64,000 bases of DNA from Rhopalosiphum padi (lineage: Eukaryota > Arthropoda > Insecta > Hemiptera > Aphididae). Of this stretch, positions 47,494 through 59,916 are shown piece after piece. A program made the position numbers and the translations under genes. Position 1 is the stretch's first letter, and each line of letters starts with the position of its first letter. The stretch lies in contig NC_083598.1 in the NCBI RefSeq assembly GCF_020882245.1, positions 70,747,714-70,811,713 on the forward strand. The letters are read 5' to 3'. The notes under the pieces were generated by a model. That model was not told where the DNA came from and did no database searches. It saw only the letters and a list, made by a program, of their open reading frames with translations.

Positions 47494-50377
47494 TTAAAAA
47501 ACAGATTTTTTTTGTGCTTTTAACATCCCACCCAACTGATCGATAGTTTGAGCCCTTTCCGTAATTAGATTTTTTTCGTTGTTTATCTCATTTTGAAAAT
47601 CACGCAAAAGATCATCGGTTTGTACTTGTTCCATATCAATTTTTTCCATCATCTCGTGTAATGTTTTGTTCAACTCACAAATATCATCTTGCAACTTCTC
47701 ATTTTTCCCATTCATTTTCTCCAGGCGTCTCCTAGTATCGTTAATTTCCTTGCGAATCGCATCATCTAGATAATCGCCTTTGGTAACAGTGCCTCCGTTG
47801 TCTTTTTCGGCCAAACTTGCTTTTATCTTGTTGTAATGTATTAATACCCTCATGACGTCCAACCATTCTTTCCTGGCAACCTGTAAAATATGCAAAACAA
47901 TTGTTTGAATGACAATTTCTCGTCAAAATTGACCTGGTAATTTTAACAACTTTATAATCCAATATGCCACGTTTTATTTCATTTTGTAGGTCTTTTCTCA
48001 TGGCCACTATTAGATTCTCTTGTTTTTCCAGAAGTCGAAGGACGATTTTCTGGCGTTCCCTCACCAATATAGATAAGAACCTATTTGTTGAATTATTATA
48101 CGTCAACACCACCAGGCGATACAGATATAAATGATACTTACATTTGAACCAAGCAAATGGGATATGTCTTCGCCAGTGCATCAGTTACCTTAGTGGTGGG
48201 TTTTTCCGCCAAAGCTCTACCCCACATCATTTCAGACACTGAGTTCGAACAGGTAGATGCCGGGCTAGTTAGAGTTAATATTGCAGTCGTCGAAGCGACT
48301 TCTATTTCGGATAATTTATTGTTACGCTCTTCGATCTAGATATAATATTATAAATGGATTAAATAACTGGAATCATTGGTCAATGGTTACGAACGACTCC
48401 AGATCATGAATATTAACACCAACTAATCAGTTCTAATAAGATAATTTAGTCTTAAATAATTCAAAAAGTCTAAGCTAGGTACGCTATATATATATTAATT
48501 AGATATAAAGATGATTAGATGCATCGAAAATATTTTAATTATCTGTATTGATTTTATTTATAATTCTGTTATGTTATATTTACGTCTCGTATTATATTTT
48601 TCACTCTTTTTTTCAACTTTGATAGCATTTTCATTTTTTTGAACAGATGTGGATTGAAGTTTTCACATCCTTTGCTCTCGATCTAAAATTTAAAAGTGAT
48701 TGCATAATAATGCCTACTATAATCACTATTCACTATTTTTCGTTGTTGGCTTACTATTAGTTTTTCAAGCAGCATCTCGACGTATGGATCGTGACATGCA
48801 GTACTGTTAGGATCCTCTTCACTCAACATCTCTTGTTCGATACTACTGTATACTTTTTTGAAAAATTCATAAGTTAATATCCGAATTTCCGGTGCCTTTC
48901 GTTTTAACAAAATTGATTTAATTTCTGCCGTAAATTGATACATAACGTTTTCCTGTCCACTTTTACTGTTCTGTACATTAGATAAGTCCACTTTTAAGTC
49001 TAATGGCTTTGCTACAGGTGCGGGTCTAAATTTAAAATGTTGTAAAAGGTTAGTACATACTTTGAGAAAATGACATCGGTACTAATACGAAACGGTATAT
49101 CTACAATTATACACTATACCAGTGGTTTTCAACCTTTTAGGGTTCACGGCTCCTTTTGATTTTGGAATCAAATAAAGGCTCCCATACGAATAATGATAAT
49201 AATAAAAACATATTGTTTACAATTTTATTATTAGTTTATACTACGGACGCGGCTTCTTTAATAATAACCAACAACGCCCCTGGGAGCCGCGACGCACAGG
49301 TTGAAAACTACTGCACTATACGATATTTTGAATTATTTTCTTATACATTCATTATATTTTTGTACTAATATTTTAAGTACATAATTTGTTTAAATTATTT
49401 TTTTATAATTGTAGTGTAAGGCTGTAGGCAGTTGTTAATAATTATATATTTTTTTAACATTAAACTCACGTATTACTACTACATAATAAATAATTAATGT
49501 ATACGTTATACATATAAATACTGCAGTATACAAATAGTATTTTTCTACAAACAGTTAACTCAGATTTATTACTTGTTCAGCTTATTAAAAGGACCATTAA
49601 AATATTAAATTATATTTGTGATGACAGATGGGCCTTAAACCCACTCACATTTGAAAAACATTTGTAACTAAATGATGATAATAATAAGTAAACGACCTTA
49701 CATTGGTTGACCACACGGATTAACCCATCCACATGTCGTATCACCTATAGTTACAGCTACGTATGCAAATAAACCATTATTTTCGGGTAAAGTTCTGCAT
49801 GCTATATAGGTTCGTCCATCATTTGATAGATGATTCAAGTCGATAATTTCCAATTCCCGGTTTCGAATAAATTGAGACCATTTACTTTTGTTATCGTTAA
49901 TCTAAATATAAGAAGACGATATTATTGTATTCTCAATTACACACGAATTAGACACTAACTTCTTTTTCACTTTGTGCTTCTAAAATAGGTTTAGTAGTAA
50001 TTTCCTTAAAAACGCCATCCAGAGACAACGTATCTGGTTTAGGGGGTTCGTTAAACGGAGCGCTGAGTTTACGGCCATTCATCTTTAAAATTAATTGTGA
50101 TAAATATATATTACGTGTTTGTTTTTCATTTGTTGTCTTATATGATTCAATCGCGAGTTTATCTAACCATTTCTAAAAATGTAAGCATATACACAATACA
50201 GTTCAGAAATTAAAACATCCAATATATATATATATATATATATAGAATACGTACACTGCATATTTCTTTGTCACTTAAGGATTTTAACTTATTAAACGGT
50301 TCATTAAAATGATCTAAAAAGAACAAAAAATCCTCATCGACCTTTTCGTCAATGGATTTCACCATTCCAGCTGCCAT
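47494..50377 (-). CDS. Eight-exon gene: 541-residue protein with DUF4485-like N-terminus and C-terminal coiled coil
   Basis: Joined exons on the minus strand: 50,377-50,255; 50,172-49,960; 49,901-49,702; 49,025-48,755; 48,682-48,584; 48,335-48,142; 48,080-47,934; 47,872-47,494. All seven introns (58-676 bp) are GT-AG and keep frame, giving 541 codons plus stop. The start MAAGMVKSIDEKVDEDFLFF leads to FLDHFNEPFNKLKSLSDKEI and CSKWLDKL (about 20-49). This acidic 'DEDFLFFL...KWL-KL' pattern resembles the N-terminal DUF4485 domain as I remember it. Residues about 113-178 form a compact segment (SKWSQFIRNRELEIIDL; AYVAVTIGDTTCGWVNPCG). Exon 5 is Lys-rich (FKKMKMLSKLKKRVKNIIRD), exon 7 helical (VRERQKIVLRLLEKQENLIV), and about 453-530 a charged coiled coil. 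The last exon uses the second of two AGs 8 bases apart (CAGGTTGCCAG|G); only that one keeps frame. No signal peptide or membrane segment. Likely a structural, cytoskeleton-associated protein (inference). Confidence 0.88.
49120..49313. mobile_element. 194-bp hAT MITE with perfect 8-bp target duplication
   Basis: The ends CAGTGGTTTTCAACCT and (reverse-complemented) CAGTAGTTTTCAACCT match at 15 of 16 bases and follow the classic hAT terminus CAGTGGTTCTCAACC. It is flanked exactly by CACTATAC at 49,112-49,119 and 49,314-49,321, the 8-bp duplication of hAT elements. It has no transposase. It lies wholly within the third intron (49,701-49,026) of the eight-exon gene and accounts for about 30% of that otherwise long intron. 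Confidence 0.93.
50222..50244. repeat. TA microsatellite in the first intron of the eight-exon gene
   Basis: About eleven TA units, starting ten bases inside the donor GTACGT of exon 1. The intron is only 82 bp, so the tract is more than a quarter of it. Confidence 0.9.
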
Positions 50378-53300
50378 TGTGTTAATGTTTGTATTCTGTT
50401 CTTTTTCAAATAAAATTATTATAATTTATATATTTCAAAACTAATTTTTTTGTGTTCGTGTAAATTCTATAACATAACACACATAACACATTGCAGTAGC
50501 TATGAGAAACGCGTATTTTTAAAATAAATAGCTACTATAAAGTTGTTATTCATGCTATTATATAGGTAATTAAAATGTAGATACAGAATTTTAAATGATA
50601 CTTATATACAACATTTTGTATAAATATTTTACTATTAAAAAATAAAAATATTATATCCATACATTTAAAAAACAAGATTTTTAAATTTTATGTTTAATTA
50701 TTTATTATTGTAGGAAATTACGATACTATGTAATATAGTAAAAATTAACTTAATACCTATAATATAATTTTATATGTATTTATTAATTATATTGAGTTAT
50801 CATTTTAACAATAAACACATATTGTTTCTGAAAATATTTAAGTTTTTGTAAATATTTATTTTATTTATTCAAATATATTTTTACATTATCTTAATTCAAC
50901 CACATTTTGTAATAGAATAATATTATATGAAATATTTTTTTAATATTTTGGTTTTAGTTTATTTTCTATAAATGCAAATATTAAAATAGGTATTCAGGAT
51001 TATAATGTATAATTTATACTGTATTCTGCAATAATATAATAGAAATTGCATTATAAATAAATACATGGTAAGTTAATTTCAACAAACTACATTATTAAAA
51101 TATAAATATATATTATATACTAGTTAGTCCTGGTCTACTCAATGGGTAAATAATAATTGATAGGGAAACAATTAAAATTAATGGAATCACGAATTATTAT
51201 AATTTTGTTCATGTTTCGAAAAACATTAGTTAAATAATCAATTTCAATATAGTTATACACGGAAATAGTTATGATTATAATTTTAAAACATTTCAATTTG
51301 TCCTTAAACTCTAAGATATTTTTAAAAAAAAAGTAGAACTTTTGCCAACTTTTATCTGACTTATTCAATGACGCACCTATACAATAAAATAAAGTACTTT
51401 GAATTTTGAAAAAATGACCAATAAGCCTAAGTTTATCGAAGGACTATCTTAACCATTGTTCCCGCTGTACCTCTGATAACAAAACAATTTAACATTATTC
51501 TATAACGTTGGGGAAACGCCAGACGCACGAAACGTGGGTGCAAAGGTTTTACTGATATATATTTTTAATACTATAGTTTTGTAAAACGGAGAAATTTTAC
51601 GAAGGCCGTAGAACACTTATGGTCAATACTTGCACGATCTCTTTTGTTTCAGTAGTTTTTTTTATGTACAATATTATTATTATTAGCTTTGCGTGGTAGA
51701 AAATCGTTACATATTATGTGTGGGCGAAACAGTTGTATTTACGATAACAACGACCTCAAAATTAGTCGAATAAAAATACATGTAAACTATGCCGTGCGCT
51801 TGATGGATATAGAATTAAGGTAAATAAAGGTTGCACAGGGTTCAGGGTGACAGGACACCAGTGTTTCCATAAATAATGATAAAAATAAATTTTAAAATAC
51901 CATCTTCATCCGTAATGTATGCATAATTATTATAATAATGGCCGAACAGTAATCTTGTTTGTTACGACACATTATGTACACTTTTCGATATGAAATCAAA
52001 AATGTCCTCGACAAGGCACACTAACCTTACTGGTTTTATAAATTTTACATTTTATTTATAATGACCAACACCGTTTAATGTATACCAGTCAGACGGGATG
52101 CTAGTGATATTGTTAGGAAATTTGCAGAAACCGGATGAATATATGTGGATTGGTGTAGTATTTTTTTCGATTATTGATGCCGATTTATGTTCACACGCAT
52201 AATATGACCAAGTCTCCATACAAATATAATGACATCTAACTATTATTTGTAAGCAACTCGTCCTATTGGAATTTGTACAACTACAGGTTTTTTTTTTTTG
52301 AACACTCATCTGCGTTATAATAGATTTGTATTTTTTTATCGATAACAGGAAGTATATAGAAATGTTTAATCAGTTACACAGAAAGGAAGTGTGAACTTGG
52401 AGTATTTCGTTGTCACGGGCGGCCAGTTATTATAATATATACGAATACGAAATAGGTATTTCGAGTCACAGGATTATTCATATTAATATACATGATTATA
52501 ACTATAGTATTTTAAAATTGTTTTTTTTACAACCAAAATAAAACGTACCATCTCTTAAATTAATAAGTTAAAAAAGATTTATTAAATAAAAAATTATAAT
52601 ATGATATTGTATTTGGACAATTTTGTGGTACTACGTAAACACAATCATTTACTAATTTTATGTACCTATATTGATAAATTATGTAATATCAAATGGTCGC
52701 CAAGGATATTAAAATTGATAATTATCAATATATATTTATTAATTTCTACCTACTATGAGTCAACGGCTAGTCTTAAACTAATTAAAAAGTTAGGAGTAAA
52801 AATGTATTAGCGTTTTCAGTTTTACCCCAAGGTAGTATATACTTGTGTGGAGTACTGCGTATTGCGAACACGAATTATTTTGAACATTAGTGATTCACAA
52901 TCCGAATATTTAATCTATAAAATAACATTGATTATCCTTGGACTAAAGTATTATTTATTTATATGTTAAATAAATAATATATAGTTAGGTATTTCCAAAA
53001 TAAATCAATTGTACTTGGTTTTGTATGGACGTCTGCATTTTATTTGCGCGTGCACATTTTATAAAGTCCATTTAAATAAGAAGTAAACTTGGAACATTAC
53101 ATGTATATTTTACTAGCGTTAGGAGATTTAATCAATTGTTATACTTCAAAATAATTAGACACGTGCAGTAGGTTTAACGATGTGCTCAGGGGCGTGCTCG
53201 GGAATTTCAAATGGGAGAGGATTTTTAATATCTAAATCAAGGTATCAAGAGTAAAATTGTGTTGTTAATATAATATAATAATTGAATTATGAAAATATAA

Positions 53301-54384
53301 TAGAAGTGGGGTAAAAATTAAACTCTTTTAACCGTACCCTTATTCTCATATATATAACTAATTAAAATTTACCACGATTTATATAACTTTATAGTTTTGT
53401 ACATTATGTACCTAATTAATACAATTGATTATTAATATTATAATATCAATGTCAATAATTTTTTTCGCGAAATTACTTCGTAGTTTTTCTATTTTAGTTT
53501 GTTTTATAAGATAACAAACTAATTACAATGTTCAAATATTATCATAAACTTAGATAGATATTTTATAAAGAATAAGTTCAATAATAATGTAGCAAAAGTA
53601 TAAAATAATATCACTATAATAGTAATATATTGATTAATTTATGATTGAATCATACATACATATATATATATCAACACCTTAATCAGTGATGTACTAACTA
53701 TAAAGTATTGGGTATAATTTTTTATAGTAATTTTTAAACATTTTATGATAAAATTTATTTATATTTTATGTTATTCGTATATGTGTATTTACACGGCAAA
53801 TATCTATAAAAATAGTTGATTAATAATCAAAGAATACAAATTTAAAATAAAAAAACATTTTTACTACAAATAACTATAATTTGTGATGTACCCCCTAGCT
53901 ACTATACACTATTAGAGGACGTACCTATAGTAAAATATGGAATATTTTCACTTTTTACTGCAAAACAGATATTATTATATGGAAAAATGTATAATAAATT
54001 ATGATTTAACCCGAAGACGTATATTATGTGTACATAAAAGTTTTCAGGTTAAGGCTGAACATTCAAGATATGTTGGACGGATAGATCATACTCATAGACG
54101 TTCGTTGTGCTGAAACGTAAAAATCTCGGGAATTTTTCTCAGAAAACGGAATTCTTACACACGCACGTAAATTAATGTATATTTTTGTTCATAACGCATC
54201 ATTATAGGACCGAGATACATCTCGCGATATATATTCTAAATTCCTAAACGGATAAGTAGACACTTGGATACGTTTTTTGCGCATGTTGGCGTATACCAAA
54301 AACTCATGTTATAATAATAATAATTATACGTTACACGAACTGTTGACGTGACATAATAATATATTATAGTAGGCGGTACTCAAT
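50378..54384. other. Upstream region of the eight-exon gene, no further gene supported
   Basis: AT-rich. At 51,119 a TA-rich run leads into ACTAGTTAGTCCTGGTCTAC and TCAATGGGTAAATAAT, which resembles the truncated retroposon-like end at 33,768. At 53,189 CAGGGGCGTGCTCGGGAATT resembles a DNA-transposon terminus, without an identifiable partner. A minus-strand frame at 52,309-52,052 (85 codons, seven Cys, ending SDWYTLNGVGHYK) has the best composition here but no other support. Confidence 0.35.
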
Positions 54385-54386
54385 AT

Positions 54387-54419
<33 letters not shown>
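54385..54419. repeat. ATA/TAA triplet microsatellite
   Basis: About eleven uninterrupted TAA units immediately before a CpG-rich patch. Confidence 0.9.
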
Positions 54420-54900
54420 TGTGTGATAACGATATAATCGGCATCGGCCTCCGCCGCCACTCGGACACATCAAAAATGTATTGGCGCCAATCGTCGTCTT
54501 TGCTGCCGGACAATGTTGGTCAAGGCGCCGCGCGGACACGGACGCGCCGGGCCAAGGACCTTGCGCGTTTTAAATGTTTTCCCAACGCGCGCGCTGCCGC
54601 CGCCGCATGCCAATTTTAATGTAAAAACACACACCCGAATCGTTTTAATATGTGTCACCGATCAAATATAGTGTTATACCCATAGTGCGGCGTAAGTGAA
54701 TATTCGATCTGTTTAAATACACTGCACTCGTACAATGTCGCGTGTCATGACGGTAATATAATTTAGATTGTGTGTATATATATATATATATATATATAGT
54801 ACAGGCACGTAGTATATCGTATATGTAAGTACATGGACACTGGTGCACAGGTACAACAGTCGTACAAATAATGAGTCCTACCTACATACGGGTAGGGTTG
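54420..54900. promoter_or_regulatory. CpG-rich patch, candidate promoter
   Basis: A compact GC island (CATCGGCCTCCGCCGCCAC, AAGGCGCCGCGCGGACACGG, ACGCGCGCGCTGCCGCCGCC) between AT-rich flanks, with a TA tract at 54,775-54,798. Frames on both strands overlap and have no exon structure. It could be a promoter of the plus-strand gene that ends at 63,963, or of the eight-exon minus-strand gene starting at 50,377; the sequence does not decide. Confidence 0.3.
54775..54798. repeat. TA microsatellite
   Basis: About twelve TA units within the CpG-rich patch. Confidence 0.9.
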
Positions 54901-57900
54901 CGATCGTATTATCCAAATCGATGACGGTTACGAATCGAACAGAAAAATTAATTCATGACTGTTCAATAATAATTATATTGCGGTGTTTATGAAATCAAAC
55001 ATTATCGTTGTTAACTATGTAATTATTGTTATTACTTATTAGGTATATGTTGTTATTCACCACCAAACCGAAAACCAATAACTATTTCGCCAAATGTATT
55101 TCATAAATAAACATTCGTTATATATGTTACGTAAATGCAAACGTAACAACTGCAGAGTACCGAGAATGGAAAATATGTATGTAGAACAATATTAAAGAAT
55201 TTCATGTTTAACCACGTGCTATACAAACAATATGTTGGATTTCGGGTAATAAATTTAATGCACTTGAAATCTCGAAAACTGCAGTATAAGGCAGTATAAC
55301 ATACAGTATACACTATACCTATGGGCTATGTTAGCTAAGGGTAATAATTTAAAAATAAAAAAAATCCATTGAGTGAAAAGTATTTTAAATTAAAGATATT
55401 ATTATGGCATGTCTACATACACTGTAAAATATTTATAAGACAAAATTTAAAAAATGTGTGTAAAAAGTTTTAATTAATAGAAATCATAAAATATATTTAA
55501 AGGTAAGAAAAAATGAAAAAATAACTTAAACGGGCCATCTAAGATATCTATTAAAAACGTAACAATTTTTAAAATAAGTTTTAAAATTGAATTTATTTGT
55601 ATTTAATTCAAATAATCAAATCTGTATAAATAAATGTATGTAAATAAGTTAAAAATATTGCATTTTAATACAAATTTTCTGATCCAAAACTACATAATGT
55701 ATATAGACGTACGTTAAACATGGTTAGTTTAGATAATTTTAAAGATATGATTATTGAATATATCAGTTATATCACAGATCAAATTTGAATAATAATAAAA
55801 AACAAATTATTTTATTTATTCTATTTACTTAGATATATATTATTCTAATGACAACACTATTATGATTGTAAATTTTGGGACAATGATGAGATTTGTGTGA
55901 ATATATTTAAATTACAATAGCTTAATTATTTCTTCTTTTCAAAGCCATATTCCATGAAGAAATAGATTTTCATTCGTAAAATACATTTGTCTATAAAAAG
56001 GTTTATTTTTGATTTCATTATTCAACTAATATTTATAAACTGAAAAACTTTTAAAGTAACAGTTTTTCTATCAATTATTAAATTGTAAACTGTGACTCGC
56101 CATAATATAATCGTTCTATAGAGATTGGACAATGATCATTCAAATATTCAAATCACTACAAATATTAAGCACTCAATAAATAATTTAATGTATACTATTT
56201 GAAAAACCCATTGTCAATACCCTCCCTATTTCATCACGATACTGAGTGGGTGGTCGTCAGTGATTATTATAATATTTTTTTCTGTGTGGAATGTAACTAA
56301 GGAATTTTAATACTGAAGGCTTCTTTTCAAAACTAGCTAGCTAATGCCAATGAAGGTGAAAACAAGAAAATGTTTATGATTGGTTTGTATTTTTTTTTTT
56401 TTTACAGTAGAAATGTGAATACTGAATACAATTATTATAAATTAGTAAGAACTGCCTAAGAGTTTAAAAATAACCAAGTTTTAAATCATTTATGTTATTG
56501 ATTGAGTGGTTGTATGACCACGATCTTTATACTCGGTAAACTTAATTAATTTATTATTATTTTAAGTAAATCCCGTTTACTAAAAACCATTTATCAAAGG
56601 TGTAAATATTTAATATATTTTTATTAAAATATTTTGACGTTTTTATCTAGTCGATATACGACCGTGACATTTTATAAACATGATGTCTGTAGTATTCTAA
56701 AAAATCAACATAATATTATTTTAAAATAATATTCCCTTTGATTGGAAAATTATTTCTATCTTGATCCAGGGACGAAAGCTAGAAAAATTCCTGAGAATTT
56801 TTGAAAGTTATTATCTTTGTATATTGTATTGTTTTAAATAAATATTACGTGATTTTTTTTAAGTACTATTAGTGTTTATTATATTTCAGTTAATTAATTG
56901 AATCTAATTCTTTTTTCCCTGCTACTCCTCAACTTTCATCTATATTCTATGGTCATCAAAAATTAAATTAATTAATAAAAATAATAAATAAACACTGTTA
57001 TATTATACAGTTGCACAGTTTTACGTTTTGAGTTTATGATAAGGATAACAAATCGTGACAAAAAATAAAATTATATCGGTAAAGTAAATTATTAAATTTT
57101 AGATTTTATGCGGAGCAATAAATTTAATGATTTTCTAATGATGTATGTTTTTTTTATGAATGTATACATGATAAGTAGTCGAAAAAGTGCCCCGATTTTG
57201 GTGGTTCCAGATAGAAAATTGGATCTAGCATGAACTTTTTTTCATAATAATCGTAAAAAACAATAAAAAGTTATGAAAAAACAGGAATTTTAAATTCAAA
57301 AACGAATAACCGTGGATACTCGAAATATATATTAGGTATTTAGTGATACAGGCTGAAATAGGTTAAATTAAACTAAAAATAATTCAAATTTAATACATCT
57401 ATTATACAGTGATTTACTCGATACTGTATAGTAAGTATAGTAGAGCGATACCCACTTTCCTACTTTTTTTTTAAATATATTTATTCATATGATTATTAAA
57501 ACCAAAAGTTAAAATAAATTTTAAAAACAACTTTTAGCGAAAATATGTTTTTTTTTTGCAAATCCAAAGGCTGAAATAACATCTATATACATTATACATG
57601 TATATACACAGCCATACAAATAATAAACATCGACGTATATAATAATATAGGTAAACGTTACAATTGTAATATAGATAATAATTTATGTCTTTATTTTTAG
57701 ACTCCGGGCCAACTTGATTTTTTTTAGTCATACGTCATATTATGATTTGTTATTCTGTACGCTAACATAACCTTTAGCCTTTAGAAATAAGAAGTAGTAT
57801 AAATACTTCAATCTTTGAGAGTACAGGTTTCTGGTGGATAATTTGCTCTCGTTCGAGAAAAAACATTTTAATGACATTGTTTGTTATAAGTAATTCAAAA

Positions 57901-58189
57901 TAAATAACTGTAGTCTTGATTTTTTACCAAATATTTATATTATTATTTTCTAAACTTACTCAAACTTAAATTATTCTTTTCTTCAAATAAACATTTTAAA
58001 TTTTCGACTTAATTTTGTTTTAGAGTAAATATTATTAAAAATCTAGCTACTTAGTTTGCACGTGTAACCTATAATATAGTCTGCTTTTAAATAAATATTT
58101 ATACAATTCAGATGCGCATTATTATTATGATTCCTAATTATAATTATTAAACAGGTGTATATACTATATAGTGTCTATTATTCGAATTG
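54901..58189. other. AT-rich DNA, nothing recognised
   Basis: No gene, RNA or bounded repeat seen. A T run of about 14 lies near 56,390. Confidence 0.4.
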
Positions 58190-58400
58190 GATAACACATC
58201 TATAGGTATATATTGCGCGCGCAAATGACCGTGGGATTCGTTTTTCTTTAATCTCCGAGCACGATTAGCCACCGGGCACGTTCTTTGCTTTTGCGTAACA
58301 TCGGCGGTGATGCGCACGTGGACGACAGACAACGATTTGACGAATATTCGGACCAAAGGTCATTAATAATTCCACTCGGGTCGTCGATGGCGGTATACAA
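58190..58400. promoter_or_regulatory. Small CpG-rich patch
   Basis: About 200 bp of raised GC and CpG (ATTGCGCGCGCAAATGACCG, CATCGGCGGTGATGCGCACG, CCACTCGGGTCGTCGATGGC). Short frames only. Candidate regulatory element, by composition alone. Confidence 0.25.
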
Positions 58401-59100
58401 GTATACCTATATACCTAATATAAAACAAGTAGGCACTATATAAAGACATTATATTATTAAATTCTTAGTTCTTACATCACATTTGGATACGCGACGTCAC
58501 TATAATATCAACGTGTACATTTTGTTAAAATATATTATATTTTCTCGACGTCTTTTTTTTATTTGATAATAATAATATATTTAATTTATTTAATATCAGT
58601 CAAGATTACTAGGCCTTACTGAGTTTAAACTCGTATGGAGGAGGCCTAGGAGTTATCTTATGCACAACACATTTAAATTTTTCTTTTTCTCCTTGTATAC
58701 TAAAATACATAATAAAAAAAATAAAAAACAGAAATTCAATATTATAAGTTTGAACAGCAAAAATAAACAAACAAATTAACACGTAAAAAAAATGGAAGTA
58801 TAAAACAAATGAATCATGATTCATGATACATCAATATTGTAGCATCGAATTCATAGTGAAGCCAATAGGTGATGTAGTTTTTGAATAAAGGAAGGGATAT
58901 ATAATATCAAAGTATACATATATAATATGTATAATTGTATATTATATACAACTTAATCAACTTATTCGTAGGTATTCAATGTATCAAACATTATGTTTGC
59001 CTGTACTGTATTATTGTATTCTATATTTTATTTTATATTGTACTCCGGTGTCGTCAGACTACGCCGCCGTCACCACTGGCTGAGAGATGAGCAAACACAC
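58401..59100. other. AT-rich DNA, nothing recognised
   Basis: A small GC-richer spot near 59,045-59,085 (GTGTCGTCAGACTACGCCGC) has no gene-like frame. Confidence 0.35.
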
Positions 59101-59131
<31 letters not shown>

Positions 59132-59143
59132 TTATTATTATTA
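59101..59143. repeat. Self-complementary triplet repeat (ATA)n-(ATT)n
   Basis: About nine ATA/TAA units switch directly into about five ATT/TTA units. The two halves are complementary and can form a hairpin without a loop. Either a microsatellite that inverted or an inverted duplication. Confidence 0.85.
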
Positions 59144-59903
59144 TGTTTGGTAATTACACACATCGATAGTCAGATGCGTGTATTTAATCGATAGCTGTAT
59201 GTGCCAATATATTAGATTTTTGCGAAAATCATCTAAGCGACCCAGTGTGCCGAATTAAAACAATTGATTGAGGTAATTGGGGTGATAAAAATATTTCAAA
59301 CGATAAACAGAATGATCAAAATGTCAAGGCTTTTATAAAAAAAAAATTATCATTTCATATCAAAATATTTTGTAATATATTATTAACTATTATAACAATT
59401 ATCAAAAAAAAATTACTGGGTTATATTATCATTACTTCATTGGTTTCAATTATAAAAAATACATAGGAAATATTTTATGAGTCCAGAAAACTCTTTAGGA
59501 CACCAAAATATCCCATTATTGTTTTCAGATAATAACTACACTTGATATAACAAGTTACCACCTTAAAATATCCACAAATTTATCAGAAAAATGGGCGTTT
59601 GTTTTTAAATTTGTGAAGAATTTTGATGGTGATTTTCAAAATTTTGAAATAGTTGAATTTTTATGTATACATCTGGTTTAAATGCAAACATTGAAAAAAA
59701 TTGATTTTTTTGAAAACTGACTTTTTGTTCAGAATTCCATCACTATTAAAAGAAATATTTTTCCAACAAAATGTATTACAATTTACAATACAAAACACTA
59801 TATTATAGTCTATTATAGTGCACCATCAACATAAATAACGACAATCAATTACTTGTATATAAAAATGTCGTTCTATTAACATATTTAAAATGTATACTAT
59901 AAA
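59144..59903. other. AT-rich DNA, possibly diverged repeat
   Basis: Blocks such as AGTTACCACCTTAAAATATC, TTTGATGGTGATTTTCAAAA and a final TTTTGTTCAGAATTCC have the feel of old repeat DNA, but I found no boundaries and no coding capacity. Confidence 0.25.
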
Positions 59904-59916
59904 TTGGGTGATCCGT

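Noticed and set aside
48142..48191. Donor GTAACT at 48,190 as the end of exon 6 of the eight-exon gene
   Set aside because: Reading on for 16 codons reaches a far better donor (GTAAGT at 48,141) whose phase matches the next exon.
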